Origin: Winogradskyella endarachnes
Lineage (GTDB): Bacteria > Bacteroidota > Bacteroidia > Flavobacteriales > Flavobacteriaceae
Direction: 5' to 3'
DNA length: 64,000 bases
Assembly (NCBI RefSeq): GCF_009741275.1
Contig: NZ_WOWS01000005.1
Location: 124,001 to 188,000, forward strand
Position 1 is the stretch's first letter, and each line of letters opens with the position of its first letter. The translations under genes were made by a program, and so were the position numbers. Of this stretch, positions 54,324 to 61,751 are shown in pieces. Below the pieces are notes generated by a model that saw only the letters and a program-made list of their open reading frames with translations, was not told the origin of the DNA and did not search any database.

Positions 54324-55613
54324 TTATTTCTCTACAGATTCAATATTTCTAGCGAAGTAATAAATTGCCCCTACTCCTAATGGCACAGCTACTGCTATTG
54401 CAACAAAAATTGGAGTGTAAGAGAATTTCTCTTGAATAATTGGAACTAAGAAATTCATAAGTATTACTGAAAATACACCAACCATTCCTGCTAAACCAGC
54501 TAATGAACCAACTGATTTTCCACTAAATAAATCACTTGGTAATGTTTGTACATTTCCAATTGCAAATTGAAATCCAAATAGTACAAAGAATACAATTGCA
54601 ACAAAACGTTCTGGAGTATTTCCTATCATAACTGTAGCAACTAATCCTAAGAACATAATAACTCCACCAATTAAAATAGTAAGTTTTCTACCTTTATCAA
54701 TTGAACCTGTTTTTGAAATAATTCTACCAGAAAATAATCCTCCAACAACACTACCTAAAGCTGCACCAACATAAGGTACCCAAGCAAACATACCAACTTC
54801 TTTTACGTTAAAACCGTAAACATCTGCTAAATAAAGAGGCATCCAACCTACAAATAACCACCATATTGGTTCTAAGAAAAATCTACCAACTACAATAGCC
54901 CAAGATTCTTTATAAGACAGAATTTCAATTAAACTTTTACCTTTAGTTTCTTCAGTTGCATTTTGATCTGCTTCACTTTGTCCTTCAAGAATATATTTTT
55001 GCTCTTCTGTACTAATCCAAGGATGTTTTTTTGGTCCTGCTTTGTTAATTAATAACCAAGGAATAATCCATAAAATACCAAAAGACCCAATTACCATAAA
55101 GGTAGTTCTCCAACCATAAGCAACAAATAATGTTGCTATAAATGGAGGTGCAATTACAGATCCTATTGAAGCGCCCGCATTAAACAATCCTTGCGCAAAA
55201 GCTCGTTCTTTTATAGGAAACCATTCTGCATTACTTTTTACTGCTCCTGGCCAGTTACCTGCTTCAGAAATACCTAATGTACTTCTAAAAATGGTAAGTC
55301 CAACCAATCCACGTACTGTTGAATGTAAGAAAGAAGATAATCCCCAAACACCAATACTAATAACATACCCAATTCTTGTTCCTACCTTATCAAATAATTT
55401 TCCCGAAAATAATTGACCTAGTGCATAAAACACCATGAAAATATTTAAGATTAAACCATAATCAGTTTTATCTAATCCTAAAGAGTTAGAAATTGATCCT
55501 ACTTCACCTTCACTTCCCCACATAATAGCTAGAGCACTTCTATCTATATAATTTATTACGGTAGCTATGAAAATTAGCCCAATAATAACCCATCTTAATC
55601 CTTTTACTTTCAT
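54324..55613 (-). CDS. MFS transporter, hexuronate/ACS-type
   Basis: This 429-residue protein has twelve hydrophobic helices. The start WVIIGLIFIATVINYIDRSA and the GISEAGNWPGAVKSNAEWFP segment are hallmarks of the anion:cation symporter family that includes ExuT. KDKXG-like LFDKVGTRIGY follows helix 2. It should bring unsaturated uronate (DEH or short alginate oligomers) across the inner membrane by proton symport. It lies between GntR (15 bases upstream) and the SDR reductase (49 bases downstream). Confidence 0.9.
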   Translation of the reverse strand: MKVKGLRWVIIGLIFIATVINYIDRSALAIMWGSEGEVGSISNSLGLDKTDYGLILNIFMVFYALGQLFSGKLFDKVGTRIGYVISIGVWGLSSFLHSTVRGLVGLTIFRSTLGISEAGNWPGAVKSNAEWFPIKERAFAQGLFNAGASIGSVIAPPFIATLFVAYGWRTTFMVIGSFGILWIIPWLLINKAGPKKHPWISTEEQKYILEGQSEADQNATEETKGKSLIEILSYKESWAIVVGRFFLEPIWWLFVGWMPLYLADVYGFNVKEVGMFAWVPYVGAALGSVVGGLFSGRIISKTGSIDKGRKLTILIGGVIMFLGLVATVMIGNTPERFVAIVFFVLFGFQFAIGNVQTLPSDLFSGKSVGSLAGLAGMVGVFSVILMNFLVPIIQEKFSYTPIFVAIAVAVPLGVGAIYYFARNIESVEK

Positions 55614-55628
55614 ATTTAATGTTTATAG

Positions 55629-56336
55629 TTAATCGTTAACATTATAGCAATATTGATATAATGCGCTAAAGTGATCTTTCATTTTTTGTTTCGCAACTTG
55701 AGGTTTTTGTTCCTTAATAGCCTCAAAAATTGCTCTATGTTCATCTATTCCTTTTTGGGCAAGACTTTTATCGCATACGTGATATTTTTCAAAATTTGTT
55801 ATAATTTCTGGAGTTATACTTAACATAAATGTATTGATTGAACTATTTCCACAAGCTCTTGCAATGGCTAAATGAAATAACAAATCCTCTTGAACAGCAT
55901 CTTCTCCCTTTAAAACCTTGGCTTCATAAGCTAACAAAGCGTTCTTAATTTTTTCTAAATCTAGCTTTGATCTTCTGATTGAAGCTAAACGTACTGTTTT
56001 TAACTCTAGTAAAATTCTAGTTTCTACTAATGATTTAAAATCTGGTGTTTCTATTCTAAGAATTTCTTCTATCATTCCATTCATGGCTATAACACCAATA
56101 TTGGCTACAAAAGTTCCACTTTGTGGAATAGAATCGAGTAAACCGTAAAATTCTAATTTTTGAATTGCATCTCTAACATTACTTCTTGTAACTCCAAATT
56201 TCTCTGACAACGTTCTTTCTGAAGGTAATTTATCGCCTGGTTCTAAATTTTTTACATTAATCAATTCTCCTATCTTAGAAATAATCAATTTTTGAGTTTC
56301 TAAACTTTCATTTTTTGACAATATTTCTAAATTCAT
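55629..56336 (-). CDS. GntR-family (FadR/FCD subfamily) transcriptional regulator
   Basis: This is a 235-residue regulator. The winged HTH at about 10-78 shows LEPGDKLPSERTLSEKFGVTRSNVRDAIQKLEFYGLL (split in two by eye) and the C-terminal FCD domain at about 90-225 has helices with conserved 'ETRILLELKTVRLASIR', DLLFHLAIARACGN and 'DEHRAIFEAIKEQ', the His residues of which usually bind a metal used to sense an organic acid. It is the first gene of the GntR-MFS-SDR unit. Possible binding sites are the TGGT-N2-ACCA pair at 45593. The effector is probably an alginate-derived uronate. Confidence 0.9.
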   Translation of the reverse strand: MNLEILSKNESLETQKLIISKIGELINVKNLEPGDKLPSERTLSEKFGVTRSNVRDAIQKLEFYGLLDSIPQSGTFVANIGVIAMNGMIEEILRIETPDFKSLVETRILLELKTVRLASIRRSKLDLEKIKNALLAYEAKVLKGEDAVQEDLLFHLAIARACGNSSINTFMLSITPEIITNFEKYHVCDKSLAQKGIDEHRAIFEAIKEQKPQVAKQKMKDHFSALYQYCYNVND

Positions 56337-56497
56337 ATGTTGTTTATTTGCAATATTTTTTACCTAATTTAAAATTCAAAATTAACAAAATTAAGAACTA
56401 CGGTATTTAAATATTAGTTAATATTAGTGCTTAAAGAATTCTACCTGCACAACTAATCAACGGAAGAATTCAATAAGCGACTAACTCAAATATACTT

Positions 56498-57424
56498 TTA
56501 ATGGCTAACTTCTAACTCATAATATCTTACCTTAGCGTAAGAACCTTCATCTCTAGATTGAAAATAGTTTCCCGCTTTAAAATAATTTTCAAAAACACCC
56601 CATTTTTTCATATGAATGTTTTCGTATACTTTGTATTCATTACCATTTAATATGATTACCATTTTTCCATCTGAGACTTTCACCTCTAAAGTAAATTTTG
56701 AAAAGCCTACTTCTTGTTCAAAATTAAAACCTTCATCATCGTCCCAGGCATCTTCATGCAAAATTTCTGGTACTTGGGCATTTAAATTTTTTAATAGTTT
56801 AGTCTTTACCCTAATTTTACCTTTATCCCAATAGATTTTTAATATTGGCGGTGCATTATTGTCATCTTCACCAATTAAATCTCTTTGTTCGTTAGTTAAT
56901 CTTCCATGAATTTGCATAATAATTACCCTGTGATATTTACCGTTATCATCTCTAGATACTTCATCCATCGCCAATTTACCCTTCATGTAAGCGCCATCTT
57001 TAAATGTCCAATTAACATTGTTTTCACCTGGCACCATTTGTTCCCTCAATTCAGATCTAGTATATTTTGTATTTCTAGTTTTAGACGCAGTAGGCATTGC
57101 ATGAAAAACAATAGCGCCTTTTGTTGAGTCTATATACATATACGGCTTTGCTATTTCATTGGAAGCAAAATCTTCAATTTCAGGTGGTTCTATTTCGTAT
57201 GGTTTCCCCTTATCGTTAGTTACAGGAAGTGTTACTTTCCAGTGACTTAAATCTATATCTGGTAATTTTACTTTCTTCTTCTTTTTCTTCTTTTTCTTCT
57301 TCTTTTGTTTTTCAACTTTCACATCCGAATTAGATACGTTGTCTTTTTGAGTTTGACAGTTCGCATTTACTGATAAGAACATTAAAAGAATTGCAGAAAG
57401 TATGATATTCCGGAAGCTACTCAT
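56498..57424 (-). CDS. Alginate lyase, polysaccharide lyase family 7, with poly-lysine linker
   Basis: This 308-residue secreted lyase cuts alginate by beta-elimination. The three PL7 motifs are present: RSELREQ (about 124-130), QIH (about 167-169) and YFKAGNYFQS (about 282-291), giving catalytic Arg, Gln, His and Tyr. The signal peptide (NIILSAILLMFLSVNANC) ends in a Cys that could be lipidated, although NANC is a poor lipobox. Between signal and catalytic domain lies a run of 11 Lys (57272-57304), an unusual basic linker. It is the last gene of the susCD operon, 46 bases after the PKD lipoprotein. Confidence 0.94.
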   Translation of the reverse strand: MSSFRNIILSAILLMFLSVNANCQTQKDNVSNSDVKVEKQKKKKKKKKKKKVKLPDIDLSHWKVTLPVTNDKGKPYEIEPPEIEDFASNEIAKPYMYIDSTKGAIVFHAMPTASKTRNTKYTRSELREQMVPGENNVNWTFKDGAYMKGKLAMDEVSRDDNGKYHRVIIMQIHGRLTNEQRDLIGEDDNNAPPILKIYWDKGKIRVKTKLLKNLNAQVPEILHEDAWDDDEGFNFEQEVGFSKFTLEVKVSDGKMVIILNGNEYKVYENIHMKKWGVFENYFKAGNYFQSRDEGSYAKVRYYELEVSH

Positions 57425-57470
57425 TTTATTATTATTTATTTTATACGTCTATTATGTTTTATAAACAATC

Positions 57471-58916
57471 TTAGAAACCTGGAGTTATAACCGAAACTTC
57501 ATCTATAAAAACCTCATTACTACCATCGATTACTGCTCCTGTAGGTTTTCCATAGAACAATGCTGTAGTTGTTGTTGCTTCAAAGGTAAATTCATATTCT
57601 TCAAAGGCATTGTTATTATTTGTTCCACCAGTTACAACAAGTTTTGCTAGGTTATCTGTCTCTAAAGTTGTTTCATCAACTATTTCGTTATCCATAATAT
57701 AAACAGATAACTCTCCTGTTCCTTCTGCTTTTACCCAAAGTTTTATGGTGTAAACCACACCTGGTTCTACTGCAAATGGTTGATATGCTCTTCTTTGTAC
57801 TTCGTGAAGTTTTATAGATCTGTCTGGTGTGTAGTGTGTAGAACTAACTCCTGGAGCCTCATTACTAGTATTGAAATTAGCTTCTATCCAATCATTTAAA
57901 GTAGTATTATACCATAAAGCTCTATAAGGGCTATCAATAGTTCCAAGAACATCATCGTTTACAGTGCTATTAGGCGTCATATCCCATGCATCTGCATTAT
58001 CACTAGATGTACCAACATACTCATCTATGGAACCATTCAAAATTTCCGCTGCAAAAGTTGCCTCAATACCTCCAACCGGTACCGCTTGTGTTGTACTGTT
58101 AGATGTACCTGAAGCATTTGTGGTTGTTAAAGTTACGTTATAAGTTCCATCTGCAGCATAAGTGTGTACTGGATTTAACTCAGTAGATGTATTACCATCT
58201 CCAAATTCCCAAAAATGTGAAACTGCTAATATAGATGCATCTGTAAATTCAACTGTTAACGATGATACTGTAAATGTAAAATTAGGTATAGTAGATAAGA
58301 CAAGACCTTCAATACTTTGTGTAACAGAAACTTCAACATCTAAAAAGTTAGTAGCTGTTAACGTTGCTTGAAAAGTATCATCTGTTAAATATACATGTAC
58401 AGGATTGAAACTAAAATCTTCTTCTGTATCTACTTCCGAATCCCACTCTAGAGTGTCGCCATCTCCAAAATCCCAAACTAAGGATTTTGCACCTGATGTA
58501 AGGTTTTCAAATGTTACCTCTGTGTCTATACTTGAATGATTAAAATCTACAAAAATAGGTGACACCTCTTCTGAAGCTTCTGCTGTTAAACCATCAGAAC
58601 TTGTTGTTGTTAACGTTACGGTATATAAACCACCTGTGGTATAGGTGTAATCTGGATTTGCTTCTGTGGATGTGTTACCATCACCAAAATCCCATAAATA
58701 AGATACAGCATCTGTTGAAAAACTTCTAAAGATTATTGCCAAACTATTGTCTGGATCCGTAGAGGTTGTAAACAATGTATTAGGCTGTATATTATTAACA
58801 TTTCCTGTTGGTGCGACAAACTCGTCATAACCTTCATCATAACAAGATGTTATTGAAAATGTAATAATTAAGAAAAGAACACTTAAGGAATATTTTTTTA
58901 TAAATGTATGACTCAT
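57471..58916 (-). CDS. PKD-domain surface lipoprotein with alginate-locus binding module
   Basis: The 481-residue product has lipobox SITSC (Cys about 25). Three PKD repeats lie between about 45 and 285, marked by VSYLWDFGDGNTSTEANPDY, SLVWDFGDGDTLEWD and SHFWEFGDGNTSTELNPVH. A C-terminal module (about 290-480) with DNADAWDMTPNSTV, DSPYRALWYN, RSIKLHEVQRRAYQPF and 'EVFIDEVSVI' matches the module of the T9SS protein at 44541. It holds the SusE/SusF-like position after susD and is likely a surface glycan-binding protein for alginate. PKD domains act as spacers. Confidence 0.85.
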   Translation of the reverse strand: MSHTFIKKYSLSVLFLIITFSITSCYDEGYDEFVAPTGNVNNIQPNTLFTTSTDPDNSLAIIFRSFSTDAVSYLWDFGDGNTSTEANPDYTYTTGGLYTVTLTTTSSDGLTAEASEEVSPIFVDFNHSSIDTEVTFENLTSGAKSLVWDFGDGDTLEWDSEVDTEEDFSFNPVHVYLTDDTFQATLTATNFLDVEVSVTQSIEGLVLSTIPNFTFTVSSLTVEFTDASILAVSHFWEFGDGNTSTELNPVHTYAADGTYNVTLTTTNASGTSNSTTQAVPVGGIEATFAAEILNGSIDEYVGTSSDNADAWDMTPNSTVNDDVLGTIDSPYRALWYNTTLNDWIEANFNTSNEAPGVSSTHYTPDRSIKLHEVQRRAYQPFAVEPGVVYTIKLWVKAEGTGELSVYIMDNEIVDETTLETDNLAKLVVTGGTNNNNAFEEYEFTFEATTTTALFYGKPTGAVIDGSNEVFIDEVSVITPGF

Positions 58917-58930
58917 AATATTATGTTTTT

Positions 58931-60142
58931 TTATCTAACTACTATATTAAAGGCGTCTAATCTTGATTCTACACCAGAGTTAGTAGCGAAAATAATTACC
59001 GATTCGTTGTCTCCTGCTTCAAAACTTAAAGAGTGCTGTTTAAATACATTATCTACTCTATCAACATTTGTATCTGTTCTAGTAGCGATAATATTTTCTT
59101 CAAGTTGTGCTTCGGCATAATTTGAAGTATTTGGGGATAAAATTGATACTTTCATTTGACCAAATGTATCTTCCTCAAATGCCGTAAAATAAGTTATAAC
59201 GTACTCAGCACCTGGAGTTACTTCAATTTCTTGGTATGCTACTCTATCTCCACCTGCTGGGAATTTTGCAGCTTGCACACCATCAGGTAAATCAGCACCT
59301 TCTCCTGGGCTTGAATCTGTATTAATTTGTATAACCGTTGTACCTCCTCCTAGTGGGCTCCATGCGTCATTACTTGGTACTCTCCACGAATCTCTACCAT
59401 CGCCAGACCCATCAAATAAACTATTATCTTCAAAACTAGCCTCGGCTATTTCTGGCACAGGAATAGTTGGCACAGCTTGATTAACCGTAATTAATTTCTC
59501 TGTGTAATTAGATTTATTTAAATTGTCTGTTACCGTAAGCCCTACTGTATAGGTACCTGGACTTGGGAATTCAATAATTAACTCTTGATCTTGTAAAGTT
59601 GCTTCATCTAAGGCTAAAATTTGTGCTTCTAAATCTGCCACATTTTGCAAAACGTCGTCGGTAAGTGCATTCTCTGCTGCTACAAGCGCCAATTCTAATT
59701 CTGCTAACTGAGATTCCATAACAACAACTCTTGCCGGATCGTCTTCGCAAGGAATTTTAAATTCTAATTCTGCAATATCCTCTTCTATAGCCACTATTTC
59801 TGCCAGTTCTGCATCAATTAAGAGTTCTAGTACAGGTAAATCTTTATTAATCAATGTTACATCTAAATTGTTACCATCACTGTCGGCTACACTCCACAAA
59901 TATTGGGTTCCGTTAACGGCCAAATTAGATCCTGCTTGAAAATTAAATTGATAATTTGAAGACAACTCAACATCTTCGCAATCGAACTCAGCAAAAGTAA
60001 CATCACTGTAGTTATAAAAGGGTGTAGGACCTGTTATATCCTCTAAATCTCCAACATCAGCTAAGTCGTCACTTACACAACTAGAAAGTATTAACACAGT
60101 TGCTAATGCTAAAAGTTTTAAACTTGAAATCTTCGTTTTCAT
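58931..60142 (-). CDS. Surface lipoprotein with interrupted PKD-like domain and binding module
   Basis: ATG 60142 (MKTKISSLKLLALATVLILSSC, Cys22) is chosen; in-frame ATGs at 60148 and 60166 are alternatives, the latter overlapping susD. About 404 residues. A PKD-like domain starts FDCEDVELSSNYQFNFQAGS and resumes with EFPSPGTYTVGLTVTDN. Between them is an acidic helical stretch of about 90 residues, rich in Glu/Leu/Ala, probably a coiled-coil hairpin. The C-terminal module (about 245-404) has 'EASFEDNSLFDGSGDGRDSW', RVAYQEIEVTPGAEYVITYF and LDAFNIVV, a carbohydrate-binding-like sandwich. It follows susD by 13 bases; expected to be an alginate-binding partner of SusCD. Confidence 0.8.
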   Translation of the reverse strand: MKTKISSLKLLALATVLILSSCVSDDLADVGDLEDITGPTPFYNYSDVTFAEFDCEDVELSSNYQFNFQAGSNLAVNGTQYLWSVADSDGNNLDVTLINKDLPVLELLIDAELAEIVAIEEDIAELEFKIPCEDDPARVVVMESQLAELELALVAAENALTDDVLQNVADLEAQILALDEATLQDQELIIEFPSPGTYTVGLTVTDNLNKSNYTEKLITVNQAVPTIPVPEIAEASFEDNSLFDGSGDGRDSWRVPSNDAWSPLGGGTTVIQINTDSSPGEGADLPDGVQAAKFPAGGDRVAYQEIEVTPGAEYVITYFTAFEEDTFGQMKVSILSPNTSNYAEAQLEENIIATRTDTNVDRVDNVFKQHSLSFEAGDNESVIIFATNSGVESRLDAFNIVVR

Positions 60143-60155
60143 AAACATTATATTT

Positions 60156-61745
60156 TTAGTAACCATTGTTCTGTGTATAAAAATTAGGTAAATTATCTAT
60201 TTCTCTTTGTGGAAAAGGTAAAAACTTTCGGTCTGCGGTATAACTTAAACTATTTTCATTAGAGAAGTCTTGCAAAACGTTATCTGCTTCACCAAATCTA
60301 ATTAAGTCATATAAACGCTGATTTTCATACACAAATTCTACCCTTCTTTCATCTAAAAGCTCCTGCTTAGTTAAATTCCCTAATACTTCTTCAAGGCCAG
60401 CTCTAACTCTAACTTGGTTATACGCATCTATAGCTCTTTGATCTGTAGTACTATTAGCACCTCCTAAAATTGCTTCAGCATATAATAATAGAACGTCAGC
60501 GTATCTTAAAATTATCCAATCATTATCACCTATTTCTCCATCTGTCGGATACTTTGTATTAAAAACATCTACAGTGTTGTCAGAAAGAAAAGAACTATAA
60601 TTTAAAGGATTAACTGAAGCGTAAAAACGCACAGGTTCTGATTCTGGATTCATTACTTCTAAAAAGTCTAGTGTAGCAATATTTACACCATTTGAAGGTC
60701 CTTGCAAGGTCATTGCAAAGCTATGAGATTCTGAATCTGTCTCTACTTGGTCATCTAAACCACTATCACTAGTTACATAATTATCACTACTTACTAAATC
60801 GTAAGCGATTGAAAATATTATTTCGTCATTAATTTCTAACCCTGAGTTATTTGTCCAATCACCTTCTAATACTTCATCTGAATCAGAATAATCACCAGAA
60901 AATTCATTTCCAAATACATGACCAAAATCTAAAGTTAAATTTGCGTTATACTCTGAATCTGAAACAACACCATCACCATTAAAATCATTTGCAGCACCAA
61001 TATCAGTTTTAAGTAGGCTATAACCGAAAGAAGCACTATTCTCTACAACTGATGCCAGTAACAATTCTGCCTCCATATAATTTGGATTTGGTTGGCTCAG
61101 GTATGCTTTAGCTGCTAAACATATTGCAGCCCCTTCGGTAGGTCTATATTTATTTTGCTCAGCACCATTTAAAAACGCTATGGAAGTTCTAAAGTCATCT
61201 ATAATTTTCTCATAAACTTCCTCCTCTGGTAATTGAGGGTAATCACGTGCCTCATCAGAATCAACATCTAAAACTTTATCTATAAAAGGAACATTTTGAT
61301 ACGCTCTAACTAAGTTAAAATGACATAGTGCTCGCATAAAATATGCTTCACCAACAGTGTATTGTTGGTCTTCTGGAGCTAAAAATCGATTATCAATAAT
61401 TGTATTGGCATGCTTAATAGCCGCCATATTATTAGAATAATATGTTGCTACATCACCATTATTAGGGTCTACAGTATATGCGTTAATTTCTGGGTAATTT
61501 CCGTTTTCTGTATTGGCTCTAACATTATCCGATCTTAATTCAATTAATAAGAACTCATTAGCTGGCACTTTTTGATAAGCATCTAAGACACCATTAGCCA
61601 ATAACTCAAACCCATTATCTGTTTGTAACAATTCTTCCAAAGAAAGCGCTGTTGGGTTAGATAAGTCTAATTCTTCTTCACAACTTGTAAACAAAGTAGA
61701 AATAGAAAAACAAACTATTATAAATTTTATATATATCTTTTTCAT
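60156..61745 (-). CDS. susD: RagB/SusD family nutrient-uptake lipoprotein
   Basis: This 529-residue outer-membrane lipoprotein has lipobox LFTSC (Cys22). SusD hallmarks are FELLANGVLDAYQKVP, YTVGEAYFMRALCHFNLVRAYQNVPFI (read in parts), AICLAAKAYLSQPNPNYMEAELLL, WIILRYADVLLLYAEAI, AYNQVRVRAGL and LLDERRVEFVYENQRLYDLIRF. It caps the SusC pore and binds the incoming oligosaccharide, here presumably alginate, judging by the PL7 lyase in the same operon. Length and C-terminal motif are normal. It starts 6 bases after the susC stop. Confidence 0.94.
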   Translation of the reverse strand: MKKIYIKFIIVCFSISTLFTSCEEELDLSNPTALSLEELLQTDNGFELLANGVLDAYQKVPANEFLLIELRSDNVRANTENGNYPEINAYTVDPNNGDVATYYSNNMAAIKHANTIIDNRFLAPEDQQYTVGEAYFMRALCHFNLVRAYQNVPFIDKVLDVDSDEARDYPQLPEEEVYEKIIDDFRTSIAFLNGAEQNKYRPTEGAAICLAAKAYLSQPNPNYMEAELLLASVVENSASFGYSLLKTDIGAANDFNGDGVVSDSEYNANLTLDFGHVFGNEFSGDYSDSDEVLEGDWTNNSGLEINDEIIFSIAYDLVSSDNYVTSDSGLDDQVETDSESHSFAMTLQGPSNGVNIATLDFLEVMNPESEPVRFYASVNPLNYSSFLSDNTVDVFNTKYPTDGEIGDNDWIILRYADVLLLYAEAILGGANSTTDQRAIDAYNQVRVRAGLEEVLGNLTKQELLDERRVEFVYENQRLYDLIRFGEADNVLQDFSNENSLSYTADRKFLPFPQREIDNLPNFYTQNNGY

Positions 61746-61751
61746 AATTAA

